A DNA stretch of 35,396 bases from UKL13-2 sp038236905 (GTDB taxonomy: Bacteria; Pseudomonadota; Gammaproteobacteria; Burkholderiales; Usitatibacteraceae), in the NCBI GenBank assembly GCA_038236905.1, contig JBBRZG010000020.1, forward strand, positions 1-35,396, read 5' to 3'. Each line of letters opens with the position of its first letter. Position 1 is the stretch's first letter. Of the stretch, positions 8,059-17,909 are shown one piece after another. The notes under the pieces were generated by a model that saw only the letters and a list, made by a program, of their open reading frames with translations, did no database searches and was not told the origin of the DNA. Position numbers and translations under genes: made by a program.

Positions 8059-8907
8059 TTATTTCAATGGGGGTTTCGGCACAGGAGCGTGCTGAGTGTT
8101 GCTCGAACTCGTTGAAAGCGACATGGGGTTCTGAAAAGAAGTCAGCAGACCACGCAAAATCGCGACCTCTTCCGGCTCCATCCGTGCTCTGGTAAACAAT
8201 CGCCGCATGCGGGTCATAAACTTTTTGGGTACATCGGGGTTGAGAAAGCCGGAATCAATAGCGCACCGCTCCAGATGCGCTAAAAAATGGTCGATCTCAC
8301 CGACGGTGGCGGTCAGGCGCGGCGCGTGATCAATGACCTGAAAAGTGCCGACCTGCATCATCACTTCATACGCGGCCACTTGCACCGATTGCGACACGTT
8401 AAGGGACGAATATTCCGAATTCGCCGGAATGGTCGCCGCGAGTTGGCAGAGATCCACTTGCTCGTTTGACAGGCACATCGCTTCATTGCCAAACACCAAC
8501 GCAATCGGCGCAGCGGTTTCGGCGGCAACCTCCAATGCCTTCGTGACGGCTTCACGCATCGCCACAATCGGATGCGACAGTTCGCGCCGACGCGCGGTGA
8601 ACGCAACCGCAAACGCCGTATCCGCAATAGCCTCATTCAGGCTCGCCACCACCCGCGCGCGCTCCAACACATCGGTCGCGCCTGACGCAAGCGCAATGGC
8701 ATTCGGGTGCATGCAGGCGTCGGCGAGTTTAGGTGCGACCAACACCAAATCGGTTAGCCCCATCGTTTTCATCGCGCGGGCGGCGCTGCCGACGTTGCCG
8801 GGGTGTGAGGTTTCTACCAACACCACGCGAACGCGGTCAAGTAGGGAAGGTCGAGCAGAAATAGGCGGTAGCGCGGAAATGGTGGGTAGCGCCGAAAGGT
8901 TGCTCAT
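8059..8907 (-). CDS. trmJ: tRNA (cytidine/uridine-2'-O-)-methyltransferase TrmJ
   Basis: SPOUT-class enzyme that 2'-O-methylates position 32 of some tRNAs. The N-terminal signature RVVLVETSHPGNVGSAARAM and the knot motif LNVSQSVQVAAYE with the preceding LVFGNEAMCLSNEQV are all present. A C-terminal helical extension follows and ends in a Pro/Ser-rich tail. The start at 8907 gives MSNLSALPT; the ATG at 8958 would overlap the divergent suhB start and is less likely. The trmJ-suhB divergent pair beside isc genes is conserved in E. coli too. Confidence 0.93.
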   Translation of the reverse strand: MSNLSALPTISALPPISARPSLLDRVRVVLVETSHPGNVGSAARAMKTMGLTDLVLVAPKLADACMHPNAIALASGATDVLERARVVASLNEAIADTAFAVAFTARRRELSHPIVAMREAVTKALEVAAETAAPIALVFGNEAMCLSNEQVDLCQLAATIPANSEYSSLNVSQSVQVAAYEVMMQVGTFQVIDHAPRLTATVGEIDHFLAHLERCAIDSGFLNPDVPKKFMTRMRRLFTRARMEPEEVAILRGLLTSFQNPMSLSTSSSNTQHAPVPKPPLK

Positions 8908-8948
8908 AGTAATATCATATTTCAATTTGTTCTTTAAGAAAATCTGCC

Positions 8949-9737
8949 ATGCATCCAATGTTAAACGTCGCCGTGAAAGCGGCGCGCCGTGCCGCCGCCA
9001 TTATCAACCGCGCCACCAATGATCTCGACAAACTTACCGTCGAGCGCAAAGGTCACAACGATTTCGTTTCCGAAGTAGATCGCGCCGCCGAGCAAGCAGT
9101 AATCGACACCATCCGCGAAGCCTATCCTCAGCATAGCATTCTCGCCGAAGAATCCGGCGAATCCAAGCCATCCGCAGAGAGCGAATATCAGTGGATTATT
9201 GATCCGCTCGACGGCACCACCAATTTTTTGCATGGCTTCCCGCAATATTGCGTATCGATCGCGCTGGCCGTCAAAGGCGTGGTGTCGCATGGCGTCATCT
9301 TTGACCCTACCCGCAACGAGCTCTTCACCGCGTCGCGCGGCGGCGGCGCATTCATGAACGATCGACGTATTCGCGTTTCCAAAGTCATCAACCTCAAAGA
9401 CGGTTTGATCGGCACTGGATTCCCGTACAAAGAGTTTGAAAAATTCGATAAATATTTGGCGATGTTTAAAGAAGTCACGCAAAAATCGGCTGGTGTGCGC
9501 CGCCCTGGAGCCGCCGCGCTGGATTTGGCGTATGTTGCATGTGGCCGCTTCGATGGCTTCTGGGAAATGGGCCTGAGCCCCTGGGATGTGGCCGCAGGTG
9601 GCCTGCTGATTCTCGAATCCGGCGGGTTAATTACCGACTTCAGCGGAGAAGGTGATTACCTGCACGCAGGCAGCGTGGTGGCTGGCACGCCGAAGCTGTT
9701 TCCGCAGTTATTGGCGGTCGTGCAAGCGCATAAATAG
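8949..9737 (+). CDS. suhB: Inositol-1-monophosphatase family protein SuhB
   Basis: Mg-dependent phosphatase of the inositol monophosphatase family; in E. coli SuhB also acts in rRNA antitermination with Nus factors. Metal-binding residues are E67 (LAEES), D85 and D88 (IDPLDGTTNF), and D213 (SPWDVAAGG). Length 262 is normal. It is divergent from trmJ with only about 40 bases between the starts, so the promoters must overlap. Confidence 0.94.
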   Translation: MHPMLNVAVKAARRAAAIINRATNDLDKLTVERKGHNDFVSEVDRAAEQAVIDTIREAYPQHSILAEESGESKPSAESEYQWIIDPLDGTTNFLHGFPQYCVSIALAVKGVVSHGVIFDPTRNELFTASRGGGAFMNDRRIRVSKVINLKDGLIGTGFPYKEFEKFDKYLAMFKEVTQKSAGVRRPGAAALDLAYVACGRFDGFWEMGLSPWDVAAGGLLILESGGLITDFSGEGDYLHAGSVVAGTPKLFPQLLAVVQAHK

Positions 9738-10211
9738 CGGTTTGCGTCGCTCCCTCCCTTGGCAACGGGAGAGGGAGGAAATAGCAGCGATGCTCGAAGT
9801 AGAAAAAGCTATTCCATCCACACCGCATCATGTCTCCATTGGCGAACGCACCAAGGATTTTATCGGCCTTGGTAAGAGCAAAGTCTAATATTTACGGGCA
9901 TCGTAGAGCAAAAGCATCTCAAGATGACCGTGAATAAACGGCTTCCGTTTAAAAAATATTAGCGCCAAAATCATTTACTCAACGCAATTCCGAATCCCAA
10001 GCCGGCAATAACATCGGCGGCTTTATCGCTTTCGCATCAAAACTTGCCGCCGCCCGATTGCACCATCATGGTCTGTCCGCCGCAGGTAAAGCTAGTTTTT
10101 ACCCTATCCGATTTATTCTGCGATACATTCTGGAAAAGGTAAAAACAAATCGCGGGGTTTGAAATTCCTATCTCCAGACGACTTACGCTTGCACTCCTGC
10201 TTTCGCTGCTG
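9738..10211. other. 474-base gap with possible gene remnants
   Basis: An imperfect hairpin of CTCCCT/AGGGAG type with a bulge lies at 9750-9777, just after suhB, without a T-run. A 32-codon frame (ATG 9790, stop 9888, plus) has a GGAGG eleven bases upstream but no recognisable product. On the minus strand a frame from about 10160 to the stop at 9973-9971 reads like protein sequence (TCGGQTMMVQSGGG ... KAADVIAGLGFGIALSK) but has an internal TGA at 10039-10037 and no start codon, so a decayed gene is possible. The right end, from about 10143, belongs to the extended frame of the TolA-like gene. Confidence 0.35.
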
Positions 10212-12152
10212 ATGCACGCGTTGCTGTTGAGCTTGACGTTCGGCGGTCAAGGTGCCGGTCTTCCGGGCTTTGGTTTGCCATGGCAAGAGCGGCGGTTTGA
10301 GGCGCCCGATCTGCGCGTCATGCTGATGCCAGCCCAAACCCCAGCGGGAGAACCCGCAGGCGCATCACCTGAGCCACCCACATCCATCCGCGAACCGCAA
10401 CAGCAGGCAGCCAATGAGTCGCCCGCCCTTGCGGCACCGCCCCCGACACCACCGGCCTCATTTCCCGAAGCCCCTGTACCCGTGCAACGCCGCGCAGAAG
10501 TGGGGGCCGGTTTTTCGGTAAACGAGGTAATGGCACCGGTTTCAATATCGCAACCACCTGCCGAACCGCTGGAAATCGCGTCAGAGCCTCAAACCCCCAA
10601 ACTTCCCACACTCGCGCAACCTCAGCCGTTAGCGCAGACCGCAGCCCACGCTGCAGAATCAGTCCCCTCCAAACCCGCGCAATCAACGCCATCCGCCCCG
10701 GCAATAAAGACCGAGCCTCCGGCTGCAACCGATGTGACGGCAACAGTGGTTCCTCCATCGATTCCTACGCCACCAATCATCGCTGTAGATCGTTCCGCGA
10801 CGGCCACATTTGCTGTGCCGCCACCGCCCACGCCATCAACATCACCCGCACCCGCGAGCATTATGGCGGCAGCAGCAGTTAGCGCGTCGACTCTGGAGAC
10901 CGTAGCGCCGACACCGTCTGACGCTGCAGCAGGTGAGTCAGCGCGACAGGAAGCAGTTAGAGAAATAGCATTGAAACGGGAATTAGCGAAACAGAGCGCC
11001 GCCAAAATAGAGGCCGAACGTCAGGCAGCTGATCGCATTGCGAACGAGCGAATGGAAGCTGTGCGTCTGGAAACCGCCCGACAAAAGGCCGCACAGATTG
11101 AAACTCAGCGCGTGCAAGACGCGCAACTTGCGGCAGCAAAGTTAGAGGCGCAGCTAGTGGCAAAACTTGAAGCCAAACGTCAAGCCGATAAATTGGAATC
11201 GGCGCGCGTTGAAGCGGCGAGGATTGAGAACGCAAGGATCGAAATTGCAAAGGTGGAAATCGCAAATGCGGAAATCGCAAAAGCGGAAACGGCCAAATTG
11301 GGAGCGGCTCGGCAAGAAGCCGCGCGGATTGAGTCCGCGAAGTTGGAAGCCTCTCGGCTAGAAACCCAACGCCAAGAAATTGCGCGCTTAGAGAACGCGC
11401 GGCTCGCCACTGCAGAACTCGAAGCACAGCAGCAAGCGGAACGAAGCAAAATCGCTCGCCAGGCCGCTGTCCGAGCGGAGGCCGCGCGCGAAGAAGCAAA
11501 ACGCGAGGCCACACGGCAGGCTGCCCAGGACGCCGCACGACTTGAAACCGAACGCGTAGAAGGAGCGCGGCAGTCGGCAGCGCGCCAAGAAGCCGAGCGC
11601 GCGCTGGCGGAAAAAGAGGAGGACGCCAAACGCGATGCACGCCGTCAAGCGATGGGACAAATTCTCAACGCGGAAGCGGCACAGCGCAAGGCGGCAGAGG
11701 CTGCTGAAGAAACCACTCGCACGTCGACCACTTCGTCGCCCGCGTCGCCAACCACGTTACTTGCGAAGCCGACCTCAAGTCTGCCCTACTCGTTGAGTAC
11801 CGCACGTCGGGCTAGGTTGTGGGGCCGCACCGACCCCAACGCTGAATTCGTCAAATACGCAGAAACGTGGTCCCGGAAAATTGAATCAAACACCCCACTA
11901 GAAACGGTGCGCGAAGTCGCAAAGCGGCCACATACCGATCCGATGTTGACGGTTGCGATTCGTAGCGACGGCTCAGTGGAATCAGTGACGTTTGTTCTTT
12001 CGAGCGGCGCGCCAGAAGTCGATGAAGCGATTCGGCGAATCATCCAAAGCTATACGCCCTACCGAGCGTTCCCGCCAGAACTCTCACGTGAAGTCGACGT
12101 GATCGAAATTCGCCGGACTTGGCACTTCGATATTGGGGTACGGTTGTACTGA
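10212..12152 (+). CDS. TolA/TonB-like envelope protein with long Ala/Glu/Arg-rich coiled region
   Basis: 646 residues from the first ATG. There is a hydrophobic N-terminal anchor, a Pro/Ala-rich stretch to about residue 235, then about 270 residues of charged helix with repeats such as KLEA, RQEAAR, IEIAK (about 240-510). A short linker and a C-terminal TonB/TolA-like domain follow (about 545-646: LTVAIRSDGSVESVTFVLSSG, then RIIQSYTPYRAFPPEL). This architecture fits an inner-membrane-anchored protein spanning the periplasm. The anchor is longer than the ATG suggests: upstream codons in frame read ISRRLTLALLLSLLMHALLL, with a stop at 10140-10142 and no ATG, GTG or TTG between. A non-standard start (ATT 10164, ATC 10170) or a small indel is possible. 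No exbBD or tolQR nearby, so it is not named tolA. Confidence 0.8.
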   Translation: MHALLLSLTFGGQGAGLPGFGLPWQERRFEAPDLRVMLMPAQTPAGEPAGASPEPPTSIREPQQQAANESPALAAPPPTPPASFPEAPVPVQRRAEVGAGFSVNEVMAPVSISQPPAEPLEIASEPQTPKLPTLAQPQPLAQTAAHAAESVPSKPAQSTPSAPAIKTEPPAATDVTATVVPPSIPTPPIIAVDRSATATFAVPPPPTPSTSPAPASIMAAAAVSASTLETVAPTPSDAAAGESARQEAVREIALKRELAKQSAAKIEAERQAADRIANERMEAVRLETARQKAAQIETQRVQDAQLAAAKLEAQLVAKLEAKRQADKLESARVEAARIENARIEIAKVEIANAEIAKAETAKLGAARQEAARIESAKLEASRLETQRQEIARLENARLATAELEAQQQAERSKIARQAAVRAEAAREEAKREATRQAAQDAARLETERVEGARQSAARQEAERALAEKEEDAKRDARRQAMGQILNAEAAQRKAAEAAEETTRTSTTSSPASPTTLLAKPTSSLPYSLSTARRARLWGRTDPNAEFVKYAETWSRKIESNTPLETVREVAKRPHTDPMLTVAIRSDGSVESVTFVLSSGAPEVDEAIRRIIQSYTPYRAFPPELSREVDVIEIRRTWHFDIGVRLY

Positions 12153-12347
12153 TTGAGCTTTAATAATCGTCTGAGATATTCAAGGAACGCCCCGCAGCGC
12201 CGATACAGCGCATATTTTTAACCGTGATTCACTCCTAGGTGCTGTAAAACTGTTCGTATTGTTCGACCAGAGCAGGCAACGAGGGCCGAACCTATGCCTG
12301 TATTTTATTGCTAGTTCCAGCTATCGCGGCCTAAAACCCCGCCCCCA

Positions 12348-13670
12348 TCAACGAGTTTTATTTTCCGAATCAAGCATGATGCGTGCACCGCGCTGGTAGG
12401 TCCAATACGACGTTCCCCAATTGAGCAGGACCGAGATACGGTTGCGGAAGCCGATGAGAAAGAACACGTGGGCGGCCAACCAAAACCACCACGCGAAGAC
12501 ACCTGTGAAACGAAAGCCGCGCAAATCCACCACAGCAGCCATGCGCCCAATGGTGGCTAAGTTACCGTAATCGGCATAGTGAAATGGCTTGGCCGCTGGG
12601 GTCAGTGTCGACGCGATTGCGCCTGTATCGGTGTTCGCGTTTGCGCCTGTAATGCGTGCATGAATGAGCTTAGCCACATAAGCGCCCATCTGTTTGGCGG
12701 CGGGTGCAATACCCGGCACGGGTTTGCCATCCTGCTGGAGTGAGGCGAGATCGCCGATCACAAACACATCGCGATGATGCTTGATGGTGAGGTCTGGCTC
12801 CACCAGCACGCGCCCGGCGCGGTCACGCTCCGCAGGCAATAGCGCACCAAGGGGCGACGCAGCCACGCCGGCGGCCCAGAGAATGGTGCGGCTGTTGACC
12901 CTTGCACCGGTTTTGACACTCGTGCCGCCCAGCTCATAGCCGCTCGCATCAATGGCCGTGACCGGTGCACCACAGCATACGTCGACGCCGAGGCCGCGCA
13001 GGTGCTGTTCGGCATTTGCAGAAAGGGATTCCGGAAAACTCGCGAGCACGCGTGGGCCGGCTTCGATCAGGCGCACGGTCGCACAACGCGGGTCGATATT
13101 GCGAAACTCCTTGCGCAAGGTGTGGTGCGCAATCTCGGCCAGCGTGCCCGCCAGCTCAACACCCGTCGGCCCGCCGCCGACGATCGCGAAATGCATCCAT
13201 TCATCGCGCTCTTCCGGCGAGGTGGCAAGCTCGGCGCGTTCAAATGCAAAAAGAATGCGTTGGCGTATATGGAGCGCATCGGCGAGGGTTTTTAAGCCCG
13301 GCGCATGCGCTGCCCAGGCGTCGTTGCCGAAATAGGCGTGGGTGGCGCCGGTGGCAAGCACCAAGGTGTCGAAGGAAAGCTCGGTGCCATCTTCGGTAGT
13401 GATGTTTTTGCGGCTGACATCAATTGCCGTGACCTTGCCCAGACGGACTTCGACGTTGCTCTGATCACGAAGGATATGCCGTAACGGTGCTGAGATATCT
13501 GGCGACGATAACCCGGCCGTGGCGACCTGATAAAGCAGCGGCTGGAACAGATGATGATTGGCGCGATCAACCAAGGTAATTTGCACAGCTGCGTCGGCAA
13601 GTCCTCGGGTCGCCCAGAGCCCACCAAAGCCGCCACCGATGATTACAACTCGATGCGTATTTTGAAGCAT
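12348..13670 (-). CDS. ndh: Type II NADH dehydrogenase (NDH-2)
   Basis: Single-subunit flavoenzyme that passes electrons from NADH to quinone without pumping protons, attached to the inner membrane face. The FAD dinucleotide-binding motif IIGGGFGG is at 10-17 and the NAD motif VGGGPTGVELAG at 164-175. The LATGATHAYFG segment and the second FAD contact VFVIGDLAS are present. The C-terminal hydrophobic stretch FAWWFWLAAHVFFLIGF plausibly anchors it to the membrane. 440 residues is normal. Appears monocistronic. Confidence 0.93.
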   Translation of the reverse strand: MLQNTHRVVIIGGGFGGLWATRGLADAAVQITLVDRANHHLFQPLLYQVATAGLSSPDISAPLRHILRDQSNVEVRLGKVTAIDVSRKNITTEDGTELSFDTLVLATGATHAYFGNDAWAAHAPGLKTLADALHIRQRILFAFERAELATSPEERDEWMHFAIVGGGPTGVELAGTLAEIAHHTLRKEFRNIDPRCATVRLIEAGPRVLASFPESLSANAEQHLRGLGVDVCCGAPVTAIDASGYELGGTSVKTGARVNSRTILWAAGVAASPLGALLPAERDRAGRVLVEPDLTIKHHRDVFVIGDLASLQQDGKPVPGIAPAAKQMGAYVAKLIHARITGANANTDTGAIASTLTPAAKPFHYADYGNLATIGRMAAVVDLRGFRFTGVFAWWFWLAAHVFFLIGFRNRISVLLNWGTSYWTYQRGARIMLDSENKTR

Positions 13671-14088
13671 GGTTTTTTATTTTTGCTGTAGCGATTGGTC
13701 GAGGATTCGTGCTGCAGGCGACACCGAAAACAACACTAACGCCGCGTTTGAGAAGTCTCGCACAGATTCCACTATGAATCATGGCCATCGAGGAGAGACG
13801 CAGATTTTTTGCCTAGTCTCGTCAATAGCCAAATTAGGACATCGGCACAACGCGCCTACGGTCATCACGAACCAAAAATGAAAAGTCGAGCGTGCAATAA
13901 TTGAAACTCAGGAAATGAATTTACCTAAAAACGTGATTTTATTCATGCAAAAACAAAATACTAAGGCTAATAAAACTCAGATCGTGATTCCAATACTTAC
14001 AACGCATCCTCGGTCGCAAACGCGCATCGACCCATCTTTTGCTACTACGCTTCGCACCGCAGACTCGATATTGAAAGCCTCGCTTTCG
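13671..14088. other. 418-base gap, mostly without signal
   Basis: Between divergent ndh and the lipoprotein gene. The lipoprotein frame is open from an ATG at 13915, but those first 58 codons look unlike a signal peptide and are probably leader DNA. A GAGAC/GTCTC pair around 13796-13828 is too weak to call. Both flanking genes need promoters here, but none was clear by eye. Confidence 0.4.
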
Positions 14089-15183
14089 ATGGCTTATTAC
14101 CTGTTTTGCAGTGTAATTGTGTTGCTGATTTCAGGCTGCGGCGGCCAGACACACTATCCAACCGATTGGCCAGCCTTGGTGGACAAATTAGGCCTTTCAC
14201 AGCTAGGACATAACTGCCCCGACATGCGGGGAATTTACTCCTACGATTCGAGGAATGATGAAAAATCGGCGTTCGAAATTAGCTCGACTGTTCTAGGTTC
14301 CGGTGTAGATGAGCAGTCCGGCACACACTGGAGCACCGTCACGATCACGGGCGACGCAGCTGAAAAACTGACCTTGGCGTTCGAAGGCTCGCGGCAGAAT
14401 CCCGACGATAAAAGCTGGACGCCACTGAAGAAAAACATCAGCCTGCAACGTGGCACGCAGTACACATGCGATAGTGGTTGGCTCGTAGGTGAGCGGCAAG
14501 AAATGTCACTCATCAGCGTGGAGCAGAGTCTACCGCGTGGCACCGAGCGCTATCCGACGCGTCAAGTTGGGGTGCAAACAGCCCGGTTTCGCCGTGCCGT
14601 TGATGCTTCACTGGTGGCTCGCTCTGATGTGCGGGAGACGCGAAGATTCAGTATTTGGCCCGGCACGCCGGGTATTGCATATTGGACTGATGTGACGCCT
14701 CGTTGGGCGAGATGGCAAAACTTCATCGACGTTTTTGACGAGAAAATAAATTCGCAAGTCAGATATCGCATTGAGCGCGAAATTTATGAAAAGGAAAATG
14801 GCGTCAATGCTGTGGCGCCAGCGCCTTCGGCCACTTCCGCAAAATCTCCCCAAGAGGTTGTAAGCGCGCCTCCATCTGTGCCACCTGCGCCAGCTGCGAC
14901 ACCGGCAACATTAGCGCCAATAGCATCAGAGCCTGTAGCTTCAGTATCTAGCCAAGACTTGCAGGCAATCTTAGAAAACATGAGCGATGGTGCCTCGCTC
15001 GTTGGGGTAACCCGTCAAGGCGAGCGCATCGTCGTACGACTGCACATCACAGATCCAGTGCAGGTCGCGAGCACTGTCGCGCGCATTGCTGAGGGAGGGA
15101 ACTTTACGGATATCCAACATCACGGCACAGTTGCAGGCGCAGGCAAAAACGGCATTGCGACAATCAGCATGAGGCAGCGGTAA
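14089..15183 (+). CDS. Predicted lipoprotein, unknown function, with C-terminal ferredoxin-like domain
   Basis: Not recognised. The start at 14089 gives MAYYLFCSVIVLLISGC, a lipoprotein signal with Cys17. A TTG at 14071 adds a Lys-containing n-region and is an alternative; the frame is also open to an ATG at 13915. The mature part has an N-terminal domain with several Trp and Cys pairs, then a Pro/Ala/Ser-rich linker (from about residue 240 of this start), then about 70 residues (LQAILENMSDGASLVGVTRQ onward) with the alternating helix-strand pattern of small ferredoxin-like domains such as those of PilN or GspL. That resemblance is weak and inferred by eye. mutS follows after about 120 bases. 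Confidence 0.75.
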   Translation: MAYYLFCSVIVLLISGCGGQTHYPTDWPALVDKLGLSQLGHNCPDMRGIYSYDSRNDEKSAFEISSTVLGSGVDEQSGTHWSTVTITGDAAEKLTLAFEGSRQNPDDKSWTPLKKNISLQRGTQYTCDSGWLVGERQEMSLISVEQSLPRGTERYPTRQVGVQTARFRRAVDASLVARSDVRETRRFSIWPGTPGIAYWTDVTPRWARWQNFIDVFDEKINSQVRYRIEREIYEKENGVNAVAPAPSATSAKSPQEVVSAPPSVPPAPAATPATLAPIASEPVASVSSQDLQAILENMSDGASLVGVTRQGERIVVRLHITDPVQVASTVARIAEGGNFTDIQHHGTVAGAGKNGIATISMRQR

Positions 15184-15302
15184 GCAATCAATTTCAATGG
15201 CGCAACGACATCTGTGCAATCAGAATCGAAAAGCCACCCCGTGCGATAATTTGAGGCGCAGCCAGCAACTATTTTCGGCACAAGAAAACCACTAACCCTT
15301 CG

Positions 15303-17909
15303 ATGCAAAAACAGCCCGCCGAACCTGCTAAAAGTAACACCGTCACCGCACATACACCGATGATGGCGCAATATCTTGCCATCAAGGCGGAGCATCCCGA
15401 CACGCTCGTGTTCTATCGCATGGGCGATTTTTATGAGCTGTTTTTTTCCGACGCGATCAAGGCCGCTAAGCTGCTCGACATCACCCTCACACAACGCGGC
15501 AATTCAAACGGTGCCCCGATCAAAATGGCAGGCGTACCGTTCCACTCGGTGGAGGGCTACCTCGCCAAACTAGTGAAGCTGGGCGAATCCGCGGTGATCG
15601 TCGAGCAAGTGGGGGAAGTTACCGGCAAAGGGCCGGTTGAGCGCGCCGTGACACGCATCATCACGCCGGGCACGCTGACTGATTCAGCGTTGATGCCCGA
15701 TGCGCGCGACGTGATTATCGCGGCGGTTTTTATTCAAAATGAAAAATTGGGTATCGCTGCGCTGTCACTGGCGAGTGGACGTTTTCGGATTATGGAAACG
15801 GCTACCGAAGCACTCGCATCCGAGCTGGAACGATTGCAGGCCGCTGAACTGGTGGTCGCTGAAAGTTTCGCAATTCAGTTGAATACCATTTCAATTAAGC
15901 CTTCAATCAAACGACAAGCGGATTGGCAGTTTGATTCTGAGTCGGCTCACAAACTTTTATCCAAACAATTTGGCGTGAAAGATTTGGCGGGGTTTAGTTG
16001 TGAGGGGTTGAACACCGCAATTGCGGCCGCGGGTGCGCTGCTGCATTACGTGCAGCAAACCCAACGCGCGGCGCTGCCGCACATCACGGGTTTATCGGTC
16101 GAGCGTGATGACGAATTTATCCGCATGGATGCGGCGACGCGACGCAATCTGGAAATTTCAGAGACGATCAATCGCGATGCCTCGCCGACGCTTTTTTCGC
16201 TGCTCAACACGACAGTCACGAGCATGGGTGCACGCATGATGCGCGACTGGTTGCATCATCCGCTGCGTGATCGGCGCGTGATTTTGGAGCGCTTACAAGC
16301 GAGCGCTTCACTGGCGCCGCATGTGATGAATATTCGCCACATCATCAGCGACTGGGCGGACATTGAACGCATCGTCACCAGAGTAGCGTTAAAGACGGCG
16401 CGGCCACGCGATTTGAGTGCCTTGCGCGATGCGTTGGCGACAGCGCCATCGCTCTACCAATTGCTCATCAATATTGAAACCCAAGCACTGGCGAAGCACT
16501 TGGAACATTTTTGCCCGGAACCGCTCATCCACGCTGGGCTTGCTGCCGCGATCAAAGATGAGCCATCGATTACGATTCGCGATGGTGGCGTGATTCGCGA
16601 CGGCTTCAACGCGGAGCTGGACGAGTTGCGCGGCATGCAGTCGAATGCGAGCGGTTTTCTGCTTGATCTGGAAGCCCGTGAGCGTGCCCGCACCGGGATC
16701 GCAAGTCTGCGCGTGGAGTACAACCGGGTGCATGGTTTTTATATCGAGATCACGCAAGGGCAGATCGATAAAAACGGCGCGCTGCCGGATGATTATCGAC
16801 GTCGCCAAACGCTTAAAAATGCGGAGCGTTTCATCACGCCGGAATTAAAAGCGTTTGAAGACAAGGCGTTGTCAGCCGGCGAACGTGCGCTGGCGAAAGA
16901 GAAATTTTTATTTGATCAATTGCTGGATAGTTTGCTGCCACATGTTTCCGCTCTGCATGCGCTGGCTCGCGCCGTGGCTGAGCTGGATGTACTTTGTGCG
17001 AACGCCGCTAATGCGCGCGATTTCAAACTGGTGCCACCGACATTTGTTGACGATGACCGCATCGCGATCGAAGGCGGTCGTCATCTGGTGGTGGAAAGCC
17101 AGGTCGATAGTTTTATCGCCAATGATTGCGAGCTTTCCCGCTCGCGCCAGTTGCTGTTGATCACCGGCCCAAACATGGGCGGCAAATCGACTTATATGCG
17201 GCAAGTCGCGCAGATTGTGCTGCTTGCGCACACCGGCTCATTCGTGCCCGCGAAGTCGGCTGAGATTGGCAAGATTGACGCGATCATGACGCGGATTGGT
17301 GCGTCGGATGATCTGGCGGGTGGCCGCTCAACATTCATGGTCGAGATGACCGAAGCCGCAGCGATTTTGAATAGTGCGACGATGCATTCGCTGGTCTTGA
17401 TTGATGAAATCGGCCGTGGCACATCGACCTTCGATGGCCTCTCGCTGGCATACGCGATCGCGCGACACCTGGCAGAAACGACGCGCTGTTATTGTTTGTT
17501 TGCAACGCATTATTTTGAGCTGACGCGGTTGAATGCGGAGCTCCCCAATTTAGCGAACGTGCATCTGGATGCGGTTGAAATGAAAGACAAGATTGTGTTT
17601 CTGCACAAGCTCGAATCCGGACCGGCCAATCAGAGCTATGGGCTGCAAGTGGCGCAGCTGGCGGGCGTGCCGAAATCGATTGTTCGTGTTGCAAAAAAGC
17701 AGCTGGGTGAATTAGAGCAAGCACAGGCAGGACGCCATCCACAAGGCGATTTGTTCTCGGCGTCCGCACCAGCGCTAGAGGTTGAAGCGAATCCCGCATT
17801 GGATGCGCTGGAAGGCTTAAAGCTAGACGAGCTGTCGCCGAAAGAGGCGTTAGATGCGCTTTATGAGCTCCAAGAACTCTTACGAAACACTCTTAGAAAA
17901 ATGAATTAA
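15303..17909 (+). CDS. mutS: DNA mismatch repair protein MutS
   Basis: Recognises mismatches and small loops and starts methyl-directed or MutL-dependent repair. The mismatch-reading GDFYELF has F43 and E45. The connector, lever and clamp regions fill the middle, with IEITQGQIDK-like clamp sequence. The ABC ATPase has Walker A GPNMGGKST at 622-630, the signature region STFMVEM, Walker B LVLIDEIGRGTSTFDG and the H-loop FATHYFEL. The C-terminal EALDALYEL helices resemble the dimer/tetramer motif. 868 residues is standard. No strong Shine-Dalgarno precedes the ATG. The stop overlaps the next start (TAATG). Confidence 0.97.
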   Translation: MQKQPAEPAKSNTVTAHTPMMAQYLAIKAEHPDTLVFYRMGDFYELFFSDAIKAAKLLDITLTQRGNSNGAPIKMAGVPFHSVEGYLAKLVKLGESAVIVEQVGEVTGKGPVERAVTRIITPGTLTDSALMPDARDVIIAAVFIQNEKLGIAALSLASGRFRIMETATEALASELERLQAAELVVAESFAIQLNTISIKPSIKRQADWQFDSESAHKLLSKQFGVKDLAGFSCEGLNTAIAAAGALLHYVQQTQRAALPHITGLSVERDDEFIRMDAATRRNLEISETINRDASPTLFSLLNTTVTSMGARMMRDWLHHPLRDRRVILERLQASASLAPHVMNIRHIISDWADIERIVTRVALKTARPRDLSALRDALATAPSLYQLLINIETQALAKHLEHFCPEPLIHAGLAAAIKDEPSITIRDGGVIRDGFNAELDELRGMQSNASGFLLDLEARERARTGIASLRVEYNRVHGFYIEITQGQIDKNGALPDDYRRRQTLKNAERFITPELKAFEDKALSAGERALAKEKFLFDQLLDSLLPHVSALHALARAVAELDVLCANAANARDFKLVPPTFVDDDRIAIEGGRHLVVESQVDSFIANDCELSRSRQLLLITGPNMGGKSTYMRQVAQIVLLAHTGSFVPAKSAEIGKIDAIMTRIGASDDLAGGRSTFMVEMTEAAAILNSATMHSLVLIDEIGRGTSTFDGLSLAYAIARHLAETTRCYCLFATHYFELTRLNAELPNLANVHLDAVEMKDKIVFLHKLESGPANQSYGLQVAQLAGVPKSIVRVAKKQLGELEQAQAGRHPQGDLFSASAPALEVEANPALDALEGLKLDELSPKEALDALYELQELLRNTLRKMN

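Noticed and set aside
8908..8958. Upstream ATG for trmJ at 8958
   Set aside because: It would overlap the divergent suhB start, and the added residues resemble no TrmJ N-terminus; 8907 is preferred.
9750..9777. Hairpin after suhB as a terminator
   Set aside because: The stem is bulged and no T-run follows; it may be a small repeat element, but one copy in the window cannot show that.
10980..11660. Repeats at DNA level suggesting a CRISPR or satellite array
   Set aside because: The repeats are irregular, in frame and explained by low-complexity helical protein sequence.
10950..11720. Long minus-strand open frames opposite the coiled region of the TolA-like gene
   Set aside because: They are a by-product of the repetitive Ala/Glu/Arg codons; their Arg/Leu/Pro-rich products look like no protein.
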